Source of the DNA: JAJFUE01 sp039683515
Lineage (GTDB): Bacteria; Sumerlaeota; Sumerlaeia; MVZB01
Direction of reading: 5' to 3'
DNA: 64,000 bases
Assembly: GCA_039683515.1 (NCBI GenBank)
Contig: JBDKRG010000010.1
Location: 1 to 64,000, forward strand
Shown here: one piece after another, positions 51,058 through 59,783 of the stretch
Numbering within the stretch: the stretch's first letter is position 1
Layout of the letters: the number at the start of each line of letters is the position of its first letter
Program-made: the position numbers and the translations under genes
The notes under the pieces: model-generated
What the model saw: the letters and a program-made list of their open reading frames with translations, nothing else
Database searches by the model: none
What the model was told of the DNA's origin: nothing

Positions 51058-51088
51058 TTGCGCCAAACGCGGGCAAGCATGGTATAAA
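51058..51088 (+). promoter_or_regulatory. possible promoter of zwf
   Basis: TTGCGC and TATAAA separated by 19 bases, about 67 bp before ATG 51155. The spacing is long, so this is weak. Confidence 0.3.
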
Positions 51089-51154
51089 AGCTCTGACGGG
51101 CCGAAAGGGAAAAACGTCTTTCGCGCCCGCGTAGCCCACCGGGGAAGACTCCGC

Positions 51155-52552
51155 ATGAACAACGAAAATGGCCAGCAATCCGACGCCCTCGTGCTGTTCG
51201 GCGTGACGGGCGACCTCGCCTACAAGTCGATTTTCCCGGCCCTTTACGCGATGGCCCGGCGCGGGACGCTCAAGGCGCCGGTGATCGGCGTGGCGCGGCC
51301 CAAGTGGACGGTCGAGCAGCTCGACGCCCGCGTGCGCGAGAGCATCGAGCGCAGCGGCGGCATCGACGACGCGGCCGCGTTCGACGCGATGGTCTCGAAG
51401 ATCCGCTACGTCAGCGGCGATTACGTCGACCCGTCCACGTTCACGGCGATCAGGGAGGCCCTCGGCGGCGCCCGCCGACCGACGCATTACCTCGCGATCC
51501 CGCCGGCGCTGTTCGGAGCCGTGCTGACGAGCCTCGGCGCGGCGGGTCTCGCCGCCGACGCGCGCGTCATCGTCGAGAAGCCATTCGGCCGCGACCTCGC
51601 CTCGGCCCGCGAGCTGAACAAGATCGCCCTCTCGGTCTTCCCGGACGACTCGATCTTCCGCATCGATCACTTCCTCGGCAAGGAAGCGATCATGAACATC
51701 CTGTATTTCCGGTTCGCCAACTCGTTCCTCGAGCCGATCTGGAACCGCAATTTCATCGAGAGCGTGCAGATCACGCACTCCGAGGCGTTCGGCGTCGAGT
51801 CGCGCGGGGCGTTTTACGAAACGGTCGGCTGCATGCGCGACGTCATCCAGAACCACCTGTTCCAGATCGTGGCGCTGCTGGCGATGGAGCCGCCCGCGTT
51901 CCAGGGCTTCGGCGCCGTGCAGCTCGAAAAATACAAGGTGTTCCGCGCGATGCGGCCGCTCGCCCCCGACGACCTCGTCCGCGGCCGGTACGAGGGTTAC
52001 CGCGACGAGCCGGGCGTGGCCTCGGACTCCGACGTCGAGACGTATTGCGCCATGCGGCTGTTCATCGACTCGTGGCGCTGGCAGGGGGTGCCGTGGTATC
52101 TGCGCTCGGGCAAGTGCATGGCGCGCTCGGCCGCCGAGATCCTCGTGCAGCTCAAGGCCCCGCCGGCGTGCCTGTTCGGCGATTCGCAGCCGTGCCAGGG
52201 CCGCCCCAATTACCTGCGCATCCGCATCTCGCCGCGGTCGGTGGTGGCGCTCGCCGCGCGCGTCAAGAAGGTCGGCGAGGAATTCATCGGCCTCCAGCGC
52301 GAGTTGCGCCTGCTCGACGAGCAGACCGACGAGCAGTCCCCCTACGAGCGCCTCCTCGGCGACGCGATGGCCGGCCGGGGCGCGCTTTTCACCCGCGAGG
52401 ACGCGATCGAGGCCGCTTGGGCCGTCGTCGACCCCGTCATCGACAATCACCCGCGGGCCGTCGAATACCCGCGCGGCAGCTGGGGCCCGAAAGAGTCGGA
52501 AAAGCTGTTCCTCAACGGCTCCGACGGCTGGCAAAACCCGGATGGTGCGTAG
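51155..52552 (+). CDS. zwf: glucose-6-phosphate 1-dehydrogenase
   Basis: 465 residues, close to the normal length. The N-terminal NADP loop is [20 protein letters not shown], followed by [17 protein letters not shown] and the substrate-binding [11 protein letters not shown], with the C-terminal [13 protein letters not shown] beta sheet. It opens the oxidative pentose phosphate pathway and makes NADPH. ATG 51155 starts just before the conserved loop. Gnd and pgl genes are not in the window. The stop is followed immediately by a heptamer repeat. Confidence 0.95.
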   Translation: MNNENGQQSDALVLFGVTGDLAYKSIFPALYAMARRGTLKAPVIGVARPKWTVEQLDARVRESIERSGGIDDAAAFDAMVSKIRYVSGDYVDPSTFTAIREALGGARRPTHYLAIPPALFGAVLTSLGAAGLAADARVIVEKPFGRDLASARELNKIALSVFPDDSIFRIDHFLGKEAIMNILYFRFANSFLEPIWNRNFIESVQITHSEAFGVESRGAFYETVGCMRDVIQNHLFQIVALLAMEPPAFQGFGAVQLEKYKVFRAMRPLAPDDLVRGRYEGYRDEPGVASDSDVETYCAMRLFIDSWRWQGVPWYLRSGKCMARSAAEILVQLKAPPACLFGDSQPCQGRPNYLRIRISPRSVVALAARVKKVGEEFIGLQRELRLLDEQTDEQSPYERLLGDAMAGRGALFTREDAIEAAWAVVDPVIDNHPRAVEYPRGSWGPKESEKLFLNGSDGWQNPDGA

Positions 52553-52637
52553 AGATGAGCGATGAGAGATGAGAGATGACAAAAGAGATAAGAACTTCAA
52601 GCTTTCCGGTCTCATCGCTCATCGCTCATCGCTCGCT
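52553..52637. repeat. GATGAGA/TCATCGC heptamer blocks facing each other
   Basis: GATGAGC-type units (52556-52579) and complementary TCATCGC units (52612-52635) form a large imperfect stem between the convergent zwf and RND pump genes. They may act as a bidirectional terminator, although neither side has a T run. Confidence 0.78.
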
Positions 52638-55600
52638 TCAGTCCACATACTCCGCGTCGGGGTCTTTTGTCCGTTTCCGGTTTTTGCCGAATGATTTCTC
52701 GATGAGCACGTAGAACAGCGGGGCGAAGATCGTCACGAGGAATGTCGACGTGACCACGCCGCCCAGCACGCCCGTGCCGATCGCCTTCTGGGCGCCGGCG
52801 CCGGCGCCGCCGGCGATGGCCAGCGGCAGGACGCCGAAGCCGAACGCGAGCGACGTCATCACGATCGGCCGCAGGCGCAGCTTGGCCGCCTCCAGCGTCG
52901 CGTCCACGAGGCCCAGCCCCTGTTCGACGCGCGCCTTGGCGAACTGCACGATCAGGATCGCGTTCTTGGTGGTCAGGCCCAGCGTCGTCAGCAGGCCGAT
53001 CTGGAAATAGACGTCGTTGGGCATGTCGCGCAGCGTCGTGGCGATCACGCCGCCGATGACGCCCAGCGGCAGCGCCAGCAGGATCGAGATCGGGATCGGC
53101 CAGCTCTCGTACAGCGCCGCCAGGCACAGGAAGATCACCAGCACCGAGAACGCATACAGGTAGGGCGCCTGCGCGCCGCCCTGGCGTTCCTGGTAGGAGA
53201 GCCCCTGCCAGTCGTTGTCGAAGCCGGTGGGGAGCTGCCTGGTCAGATCCTGCATGATCGCCATCGCCTCGCCGGAGCTGCGTCCCTGGACCGGCTCGCC
53301 CTGGATGTTGGACGCCGGGAAGCCGTTGAACCGCTCGAGCATCTGCGGGCCGTAGCTCCATTTGCCGGTCGAGAACGCCGAGAACGGGACCATCTTGGCC
53401 TCGGTGTTGCGCACGTAGAGCTTGTTGATGTCGTCGGGGAGCATGCGGTCCTTCTGCGCGGCCTGGACGTAGACGCGCTTGACGCGGCCGCCCTGAACGA
53501 AGTCGTTGGCGTAGGCGCTGCCGAACGCGGCCGCAATCGTGTTGTGGATCGAGTCGATCGGCAGCTTGAGCGAGCCGGCCTGCTCCCAGTTGACGTCGAG
53601 GCGGTATTCGGGGACGTCGTTGAGGCCGTTGAGCCGCACGCGCACGAGCCGGCCGTCCTTGTTGGCCAGCTCGATGAGCTTGTCGCGCGCGTCGATCATC
53701 GCCTGGTGGCCGAGGCCGCCGCGGTCGACCAGCTGCATGTCGAAGCCGTTGGCCACGCCCAGCTCGATGACCGACGGCGGCGGGAACGCGAACACCATGG
53801 CGTCGCGATACTTCGAGAACTCGCCCATGGCGCGGCCGACGATGGCCCCCACCTTCAGGTCCCCGCGCTTGCGCAGGTCCCAGTCGTTGAGCTTCACGAA
53901 CGCCATGCCCGCGTTCTGGGCCTGGCCCGCGAAGCTCGATCCCGCGATCGTCATCACCGACTGGACCGCTTCCTTCTCCTTCGTGTTGAAGTATTTCTCG
54001 ATCCGGTCCATCACGGCCTGCGTCTGCTCCAGCGTCGCCCCCGTCGGCAGCGTCGTCTGCACGAACATGATCCCCTGGTCCTCGTCGGGCAGGTAGGAGG
54101 TCGGCATGCGCTGGAACAGGTAGCCCATCGCGATCACGATCACGATGAACGCCAGCATGTAGCGCAGCTTTTTTTGCAGGGCGTGGCCGACCAGGCGGAC
54201 GTACACGTCGCGCGTCCTGAAGAACATGCGGTCGAACCAGATGAAGAACGGCCGCAGCAGCGGCGAGGCGCTTTCGGCGGGCTCGTGCCCCTTGGGGACC
54301 GGCTTGAGCAGCGTCGCGCACAGCACCGGCGTCAGGATCAGCGCGATCACCACCGACAGCAGCATCGACGAGATGATCGTCACCGAGAACTGCCGATAGA
54401 TGACACCCGTCGAGCCCGGGAAGAACGCCATCGGGCCGAACACCGCCGACAGCACCAGGCCGATGCCGATCAGCGCGCTCGTGATCTGCTCCATCGACTT
54501 GGCCGTCGCGTCGTACGGCGAGAGCCCTTCCTCGGTCATCAGACGCTCGACGTTCTCCACGACGACGATCGCGTCGTCGACCAGCAGGCCGATGGCCAGC
54601 ACCATCGCGAACATCGTCAGCATGTTGACCGAGAACCCGAAGAACGCCAGCGTCGCGAACGTGCCCAGCAGCACGACCGGCACGGCGATCGTCGGGATCA
54701 GCGTCGCCCGCAGGTTCCCCATGAACAGGAACATGACCAGGAACACCAGCACGATCGCCTCGAACAACGTCTTGACCACCTCCTCGATCGCGACCCGGAT
54801 GAACGGCGTCGTGTCCATCGGGTAGATGACCTTCATCCCCTTCGGGAAGAACCGCGACATGTCCTCCATCGCCTTCTTGACGTTGTCGGCCGTCGCCAGC
54901 GCGTTGGCGCCGGCCGCCTGGCGGACGGCCAGGGCCGTCGACGGTTGGCCGTTGTAGCGCACGTCGAAACCGTAGCGTTCGGCGCCGAGCTCCGTGCGGC
55001 CGACGTCCTTGATCCGGACCCGCGAGCCGTCGGGGTTGATGCGCAGCGGGACGTCGGCGAATTCCTCCGGCGTGCTGAGCAGGTTCTGGACGATGATCGA
55101 CGCGTTGAGCCGCTGGCCCTCGGCGGCCGGGTCCGCGCCGAACTGGCCGGCCGAAACCTGGACGTTGTAGGACTGGAGCGCCGTCAGCACGTCGTTGATC
55201 GTCATCTGGTACTGGGTCAGTTTCTCCGAATCGAGCCACACGCGCATCGCATATTGACCGCCGAAGATCTCGACTTCGCCGACGCCCGGCACCCGCGACA
55301 GCACCTGCTCGACCTTGGACTGCGCGTAGTCGCCCAGGTCCCACATGCTCATCGAGCCGTCGTCGGACGTCAGGCCGACGATGAGCAGGTAGTTGCGGGT
55401 CGACTTGCTGACCTTGACGCCCTGGCGCTGGACGACGTCCGGCAGGCTCGCCATCGCCAGCTGGAGCTTGTTCTGCACCTGCGACCACGCGAAGTCGGGG
55501 TCAGTCCCGGGCGCGAACGTCAGCTCGATGCGCCCCGACCCCGACGACAGGCTCTTGGACTCCATGTAGAGCAGGTTGTCGAAGCCGGTCATCTTCTGCT

Positions 55601-55799
55601 CGATGATCTGCGTGACCGTGTTCTCCACCGTCTCGGCCGACGCGCCCGGGTAATACGCCTCGATCGAGATCGACGGCGGCGCGATCGGCGGGTACTGCGA
55701 GACCGGCAGCAGGTAGATCGCCAGGCCGCCCAGGACCATGATCGTGATCGCGATCACCCAGGCAAAAACGGGCCTGTCCAGAAAGAATTTCGATAACAT
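52638..55799 (-). CDS. RND family drug/hydrophobe exporter permease (AcrB/MexB-like)
   Basis: 1053 residues of a HAE1-type RND pump. MLSKFFLDRPVFAWVIAI is the family N-terminus, and the proton relay in TM4 is intact as GLLVDDAIVVVEN (D408/D409, matching E. coli D407/D408). The two large periplasmic loops and the symmetrical second half (GQAQNAGMAFVKLNDWDLR, PIVMTSLAFGFGVLPLAIA) are present. It moves hydrophobic substrates from the inner membrane or periplasm outward. The adaptor gene is 15 bp upstream on the same strand. No outer-membrane factor gene is in the operon. Confidence 0.97.
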   Translation of the reverse strand: MLSKFFLDRPVFAWVIAITIMVLGGLAIYLLPVSQYPPIAPPSISIEAYYPGASAETVENTVTQIIEQKMTGFDNLLYMESKSLSSGSGRIELTFAPGTDPDFAWSQVQNKLQLAMASLPDVVQRQGVKVSKSTRNYLLIVGLTSDDGSMSMWDLGDYAQSKVEQVLSRVPGVGEVEIFGGQYAMRVWLDSEKLTQYQMTINDVLTALQSYNVQVSAGQFGADPAAEGQRLNASIIVQNLLSTPEEFADVPLRINPDGSRVRIKDVGRTELGAERYGFDVRYNGQPSTALAVRQAAGANALATADNVKKAMEDMSRFFPKGMKVIYPMDTTPFIRVAIEEVVKTLFEAIVLVFLVMFLFMGNLRATLIPTIAVPVVLLGTFATLAFFGFSVNMLTMFAMVLAIGLLVDDAIVVVENVERLMTEEGLSPYDATAKSMEQITSALIGIGLVLSAVFGPMAFFPGSTGVIYRQFSVTIISSMLLSVVIALILTPVLCATLLKPVPKGHEPAESASPLLRPFFIWFDRMFFRTRDVYVRLVGHALQKKLRYMLAFIVIVIAMGYLFQRMPTSYLPDEDQGIMFVQTTLPTGATLEQTQAVMDRIEKYFNTKEKEAVQSVMTIAGSSFAGQAQNAGMAFVKLNDWDLRKRGDLKVGAIVGRAMGEFSKYRDAMVFAFPPPSVIELGVANGFDMQLVDRGGLGHQAMIDARDKLIELANKDGRLVRVRLNGLNDVPEYRLDVNWEQAGSLKLPIDSIHNTIAAAFGSAYANDFVQGGRVKRVYVQAAQKDRMLPDDINKLYVRNTEAKMVPFSAFSTGKWSYGPQMLERFNGFPASNIQGEPVQGRSSGEAMAIMQDLTRQLPTGFDNDWQGLSYQERQGGAQAPYLYAFSVLVIFLCLAALYESWPIPISILLALPLGVIGGVIATTLRDMPNDVYFQIGLLTTLGLTTKNAILIVQFAKARVEQGLGLVDATLEAAKLRLRPIVMTSLAFGFGVLPLAIAGGAGAGAQKAIGTGVLGGVVTSTFLVTIFAPLFYVLIEKSFGKNRKRTKDPDAEYVD

Positions 55800-55814
55800 G
55801 CGGGGAAACTCCGA

Positions 55815-57200
55815 TTACTTCACTTCGGTGGCCGGCTTGCCCGCCGTCGGGGCGGCGGTGGCGGCGGCCTGCGTCGGGTTGAACGGGACCGCCTTGACCT
55901 CGGTTCCGGGACGAACTTTCTGAAGCCCCTCGACGATGACGCGGTCGCCGGCGGCCAGCCCGTCGGCCACCAGCCACTGGTCGCCGATGGCGCGGTCGAC
56001 CGTCAGGATCCGCTCCTCGGCCTTACCCTCGGCGTTGACCACCATCGCCACCGGCTGGGCCTTCGTGTTGCGCGAGACCGCCTGCTGCGGCACCTTCAGC
56101 GCCTTCGGGTTGACGCCCTCCGTGATCACCGCGTTGACGAACATCCCCGGCAGCAGGACGTAGTCGGGGTTCGGGAACTCCATCCGGAACATGACCGAGC
56201 CCGTCGACTGGTCGACCGTCACGTCGCGCAGCTGCAGCGTCCCTTCCTTCGAATACGGCAGGCCGTCCTCCAGGATCAGCTTGACCTTGTCCAGCCCGTT
56301 GGCGCGCCCGTCCATCTTGTTCTCGGCGAGGCTGCGCCGCAGCCGGAGCAGCTCCTTGGTCGACTGCGGCACGTCCACGTAAATCGGGTCGAGCTGCTGG
56401 ATCGACGTGAGCGCCACCGACTGGTGCGCCGTCACGAGCGCCCCGACGGTGACGTTGGAGATGCCGATGCGCCCCGAAATCGGCGCCGTGATGCGCGTGT
56501 AATCCAGGTTGATCTTGGCCGACTTGAGCGCCGCCTCGGCCTGCTTGACCGCCGCCTCGGACTGCTCGACCGCCTCGCGGGCGTCGCTGACCTGCGACTC
56601 CAGGTTGCGCTTCATCGCCTGCGCCACCCGGTCCTCGGTCACGGCCTTGTCTTTTTCGCTGGCCGAAACGACCCCCTTGCTCGCCAGCGCCTCGATGCGC
56701 TTGCGGTTGATCGCGGCCAGGTCCAGCGTGGCCTGCTGCTGGGCCACGGCCGCCTGGCTCGATTTCAGGCTGGAGCGCGCCCGCTGAACCGCCTTCCCCG
56801 CGGCCTGGAGGTTGGCGTCGGCATTGTCGTACGTGGCCTGGTAGGGGGCCGGGTCGATCTGGTAGAGCAGTTCTCCCTCCTTGACGTCCGAACCTTCCTT
56901 AAACAGCCGCTTCTGGATGATCCCGTTGACCTGCGGGCGCACCTCGGCCACCAGCAGCGGCGATGTCCGCCCCGGCAGCATCGTGGTGATCGAGACCGTC
57001 TCCGGCTTCATCGTGATCACGGCCACTTCGACCGGCCCGCCGGGGCCTCCCGGCCCGCCCGGCCCGCCCTTTTCGGCCGCCGACCCGCGGTGCGTGACAT
57101 ACGCGACCGGCAGCGCGATGGCAAAGATCGCCACGACGAGCAGGAATTTCAACCGGCGCTTGCGGGCTGACGTTGTGGTCTGGAACAGGAACGACATCAT
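55815..57200 (-). CDS. RND efflux periplasmic adaptor (membrane fusion protein)
   Basis: 461 residues. One N-terminal membrane segment, then the barrel-sandwich hybrid opening VRPQVNGIIQKRLFKEGSDV, a long coiled coil (~110-220) and the beta-barrel/MP domains (LDYTRITAPISGRIG and RMEFPNPDYVLLPGMFV). It links the RND permease to an outer-membrane channel. A Gly/Pro-rich run (GGPGGPGGPGGPV) just after the membrane helix is unusual. It lies 21 bp from the TetR gene and 15 bp from the permease gene. Confidence 0.95.
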   Translation of the reverse strand: MMSFLFQTTTSARKRRLKFLLVVAIFAIALPVAYVTHRGSAAEKGGPGGPGGPGGPVEVAVITMKPETVSITTMLPGRTSPLLVAEVRPQVNGIIQKRLFKEGSDVKEGELLYQIDPAPYQATYDNADANLQAAGKAVQRARSSLKSSQAAVAQQQATLDLAAINRKRIEALASKGVVSASEKDKAVTEDRVAQAMKRNLESQVSDAREAVEQSEAAVKQAEAALKSAKINLDYTRITAPISGRIGISNVTVGALVTAHQSVALTSIQQLDPIYVDVPQSTKELLRLRRSLAENKMDGRANGLDKVKLILEDGLPYSKEGTLQLRDVTVDQSTGSVMFRMEFPNPDYVLLPGMFVNAVITEGVNPKALKVPQQAVSRNTKAQPVAMVVNAEGKAEERILTVDRAIGDQWLVADGLAAGDRVIVEGLQKVRPGTEVKAVPFNPTQAAATAAPTAGKPATEVK

Positions 57201-57221
57201 GGCGAAACCGCCTCTCCTCGG

Positions 57222-57779
57222 CTAAACCTCTCTCAAATTCTCTTTGCTCTCGGCCAGGCGCAGGAGCTCGTCGAAGATCTCCCGGCGCTGCTCGTTGTCG
57301 ACGATCGAAATGTTCAGCAACTGGTGGAAATGAAGGCCCATCGCGGCGAAAAACAGGATCGACGAGCGCGTGAACGAACGGCTGGAAATCAGATCGTCCC
57401 AGAACCGCTTGTGGTGCTGCTCGCGGAACGGGTTCATCAGGTCGGGCTGACAGGCGATCACGGCCAGCAGCGCCGCGCTCAACCGGTAATCCTCCGGCGA
57501 CAGCTCCCTCATCATCCTGATGTCGACGGCCAGCTCGTTGGTCATCCCGTCGCCGTCTTGCCGCCGGATCCCTTCGCGGATGAGCTCGATTTTCTCCTCC
57601 AGGCGCGCAATCATCCCCGTCAGCAGCGCTTCCTTGGTCGGAAAATGGTAAATCAGCCCGCCCTTGCTGATGCCGCAGCGCTCGGCCACCGCGTCCAGCG
57701 TCAGGTGCGCCGCGCCCGAATCGATGACGATCGACTCGGCGGCGTCCAGAATCTGTTTCTTGCAGCTTGGCCTGGCCAT
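57222..57779 (-). CDS. TetR-family repressor of the RND operon
   Basis: 185 residues. The N-terminal HTH is typical (QILDAAESIVIDSGAAHLTL, then VAERCGISKGGLIYHFPTKE), and the C-terminal ligand domain is about 130 residues. GGGGGAG four bases upstream selects ATG 57779 rather than the longer reading from 57851. The palindromic site at 57799-57818 lies in its own promoter, and it is the first gene of the pump operon, so it almost certainly represses tetR-adaptor-permease and is relieved by a pump substrate. Confidence 0.93.
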   Translation of the reverse strand: MARPSCKKQILDAAESIVIDSGAAHLTLDAVAERCGISKGGLIYHFPTKEALLTGMIARLEEKIELIREGIRRQDGDGMTNELAVDIRMMRELSPEDYRLSAALLAVIACQPDLMNPFREQHHKRFWDDLISSRSFTRSSILFFAAMGLHFHQLLNISIVDNEQRREIFDELLRLAESKENLREV

Positions 57780-57798
57780 TTCTCCCCCCTCTCGAGGA

Positions 57799-57818
57799 TA
57801 TACCGACCAGTCGGTATA
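57799..57818. promoter_or_regulatory. TetR operator
   Basis: TATACCGACCAGTCGGTATA: perfect 9-bp arms around CA, a classical TetR-type palindrome. It overlaps the -10 of the operon promoter and lies 20-39 bp before the repressor ATG. Confidence 0.85.
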
Positions 57819-57844
57819 GTATCGCATCGGCAACACAAAGTCAA
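57816..57844 (-). promoter_or_regulatory. promoter of the tetR-adaptor-permease operon
   Basis: On the minus strand TTGACT, a 17-base spacer, TACTAT. The -10 and start point are covered by the operator, so bound repressor would block RNA polymerase. Confidence 0.75.
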
Positions 57845-57864
57845 TCGACAATGGGGGGCGTTGT

Positions 57865-59073
57865 TTATGAATTGTTTTTTATTAAAAAACGGCGGAACAG
57901 GCGGGAAAGAGCGCTCTTTTTGGGGCGCAAAGCCTCCATTTCGGCGTCCGTTTTCTCGTAAAACCCCGCCCCGGCCAGGTTGTGGATGAACGGGCAGGCG
58001 TATCGGGCCGCGCACCACGGCCGCGTCCGGCACGGCCGGCGCACCGCCTGGTAATCGCCGCGGCCCAGCGCGATGTCGCGCAACTCGTCGCGCAACTGGC
58101 GGTAGGCCGGGCCCTCCCAGATCTGCCGGAAACTGCCGAAGTCGTGCAGGTTGGCGAGCGGTTTCATCTCCTGGTCGCCGCTGAGCATGCAGCACGGCAC
58201 GATGTCGCCGTTGCCCCGGATCAGCGCCGAATACCAGCCGATGTAGCAGTATTCGGTCCGGCTCTTCGGCCCGTCGCCGGCGTCGGCGGCGGCCGGCCCC
58301 ACCGGGATTTCCTCGTGGCTGAATCCCAGCAGGAGTTTGCCGGCCTTGCGGTCCCTCTCGCGAACCCGCTCGATGGCGCGGCCGGCCTCGGCCAATTCGG
58401 CCTCGCTCATCCGGTCCTTCGGTTCGAGCCCGCTCATGTCGCGCAGGTAAACATGGTCCGCCCCGCACGCCAGCCCCAGTTCATAGGCGCGCTCGATCTC
58501 GGCGTGGTTGCCTTTCCAGACGAAGAACTGCTGGATCAGCCGCGGCCCCGGCAGGCGCCGCCGGTTGCGCTCGGCGATCAGGTGCTTGATGTTTTCCTGG
58601 ACGACCTCGAACGCGCGCTCGGTGGTGCCGTTGGTCCTGGCGTATTTTTCGGCCGTGACGTCGTTGAAGCTGACGATCACCTCGTCGGTCCCGGCGGTCA
58701 GCAGCCGCTCGGCGATCGATTTCGTGAGCAGGTAGCCGTTCGTCGTGAGGTTGGTGATGCGGATGCCGCGGTCGATGCAGAAGTCGAGGAGTTGTTTGAT
58801 TTCGGGGTAGGTGAGCGGCTCGCCGTTTCCGGCCAGCCGCAACGACTTCATCCCCATCCCGTGCAGTTCGTCCAGCAGCCGCGACATCCGGTCCCACGGG
58901 ATCCGCTGGCTGCGGTCGACGTACGCCGCGTTGCAGAAGAAGCAGTGGTAATTGCACGACTCGGTCGGCCCGAGCTCGACGTGGAACGGCCCGCCATAGA
59001 CCGACCCGTCCCGGATCCCGTCGCGGATCAGCTTCTCCTCCTGAGGCGTCAGATAGTTCCACCCATGCAGCAT
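57865..59073 (-). CDS. radical SAM protein with SPASM-type C-terminus
   Basis: 402 residues. The cluster motif is CNYHCFFC (CxxxCxxC), followed by LAGNGEPLTYPEI and a TIM-barrel core. The C-terminal cysteines (CYIGW, CCMLSGD, CRTRPWCAARYAC) form a SPASM/twitch domain that holds extra Fe-S clusters. Relatives mature peptides or modify enzymes such as quinohemoprotein and sulfatase partners. No peptide substrate gene is adjacent. It ends just before the TetR promoter on the same strand. Confidence 0.9.
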   Translation of the reverse strand: MLHGWNYLTPQEEKLIRDGIRDGSVYGGPFHVELGPTESCNYHCFFCNAAYVDRSQRIPWDRMSRLLDELHGMGMKSLRLAGNGEPLTYPEIKQLLDFCIDRGIRITNLTTNGYLLTKSIAERLLTAGTDEVIVSFNDVTAEKYARTNGTTERAFEVVQENIKHLIAERNRRRLPGPRLIQQFFVWKGNHAEIERAYELGLACGADHVYLRDMSGLEPKDRMSEAELAEAGRAIERVRERDRKAGKLLLGFSHEEIPVGPAAADAGDGPKSRTEYCYIGWYSALIRGNGDIVPCCMLSGDQEMKPLANLHDFGSFRQIWEGPAYRQLRDELRDIALGRGDYQAVRRPCRTRPWCAARYACPFIHNLAGAGFYEKTDAEMEALRPKKSALSRLFRRFLIKNNS

Positions 59074-59207
59074 CGGGCTGCCCCCCTGCGAGGATTATAT
59101 GCAAAAGGCAAATCAGAAAGAATCAGAAAGAATCACTCAAAAATTCGAAACAAAAACCGCGGAAAAATGATGAAGAAGAAAAAATGATTCCCAAACCATT
59201 ACCGACG

Positions 59208-59269
59208 CTGTCCGTGCCTGTCCGTGTTTGTCCATTCTCGTCCATCCTCGTCCATGCAAGTCCATCTCC
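59208..59269. repeat. 10-bp tandem repeat (GTCCGTG/GTCCATC)
   Basis: About six decamers related to those at 49369-49423, in the 296-bp divergent gap between the radical SAM and BlaI-like genes. The rest of the gap is A-rich near 59100-59190. Confidence 0.85.
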
Positions 59270-59290
59270 GCCCGCCCGGAAGTTTTTTTC

Positions 59291-59320
59291 TTGACGACGC
59301 CTACACGTGTAGTCTATAGA
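59291..59320 (+). promoter_or_regulatory. promoter with an embedded BlaI/CopY-type operator
   Basis: TTGACG (59291-59296), an 18-base spacer and TATAGA (59315-59320). The spacer contains CTACACGTGTAG (59301-59312), whose core TACA-CG-TGTA is the half-site arrangement recognised by BlaI/MecI/CopY winged-helix repressors. The following gene encodes such a repressor, so autoregulation is likely. TCTATAGA, also palindromic, covers the -10. Confidence 0.75.
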
Positions 59321-59369
59321 TTAAGTCATTAGTCATCTGAGAAGTTTCATTTCCCCAGGAGTGATCGCC

Positions 59370-59783
59370 ATGGCGCGCGGCAAGTCCGAACCCGAATCCT
59401 CCCCTTCCATCTCGGCCGCCGAGCTGGAGGTCATCAAGACGCTCTGGGATCGCGGCGCCCTCGCCGCCCGAGACGTCTTCGCCGCCTTGCCGGCGAACCA
59501 TGGCTGGGCCTACAAGACCGTCAAAACCCTGCTGGCGCGCCTCGTCGCCAAGGGGGCGGTGACCTACGAGCAGGTCGGCAATTCCTACCTCTATACGGCG
59601 GCCGTCACCCGCGAGCAGGTCACCGGCCGCGAGCTCAAGGGGTTCGTCGACCACGTCCTCGACGGCTCGCTCATGCCGATCCTGCATTTCATCGAGGGCA
59701 AGCGCGACCTGTCGGCCGAGGAGCTGGCGCAGCTCGAGCGCATCCTCGCGAAGAAGCGTCCCGAAAGGAAGGACAAGTCATGA
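59370..59783 (+). CDS. BlaI/MecI/CopY-family transcriptional repressor
   Basis: 137 residues, the usual length for this winged-helix family. The HTH is AAELEVIKTLWDRGALAARD with YKTVKTLLARLVAKGAV, followed by the wing and the dimerisation helices. In BlaI systems the repressor is cleaved by the partner metalloprotease. ATG 59370 is chosen because AGGAG lies eight bases upstream. The stop overlaps the next gene by ATGA, so repressor and protease are made together. Confidence 0.93.
   Translation: MARGKSEPESSPSISAAELEVIKTLWDRGALAARDVFAALPANHGWAYKTVKTLLARLVAKGAVTYEQVGNSYLYTAAVTREQVTGRELKGFVDHVLDGSLMPILHFIEGKRDLSAEELAQLERILAKKRPERKDKS

Noticed and set aside
52612..55488. Long second minus-strand frame inside the RND permease gene
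   Set aside because: Shadow frame of a well-recognised RND pump; low-complexity Arg/Gly/Asp composition.
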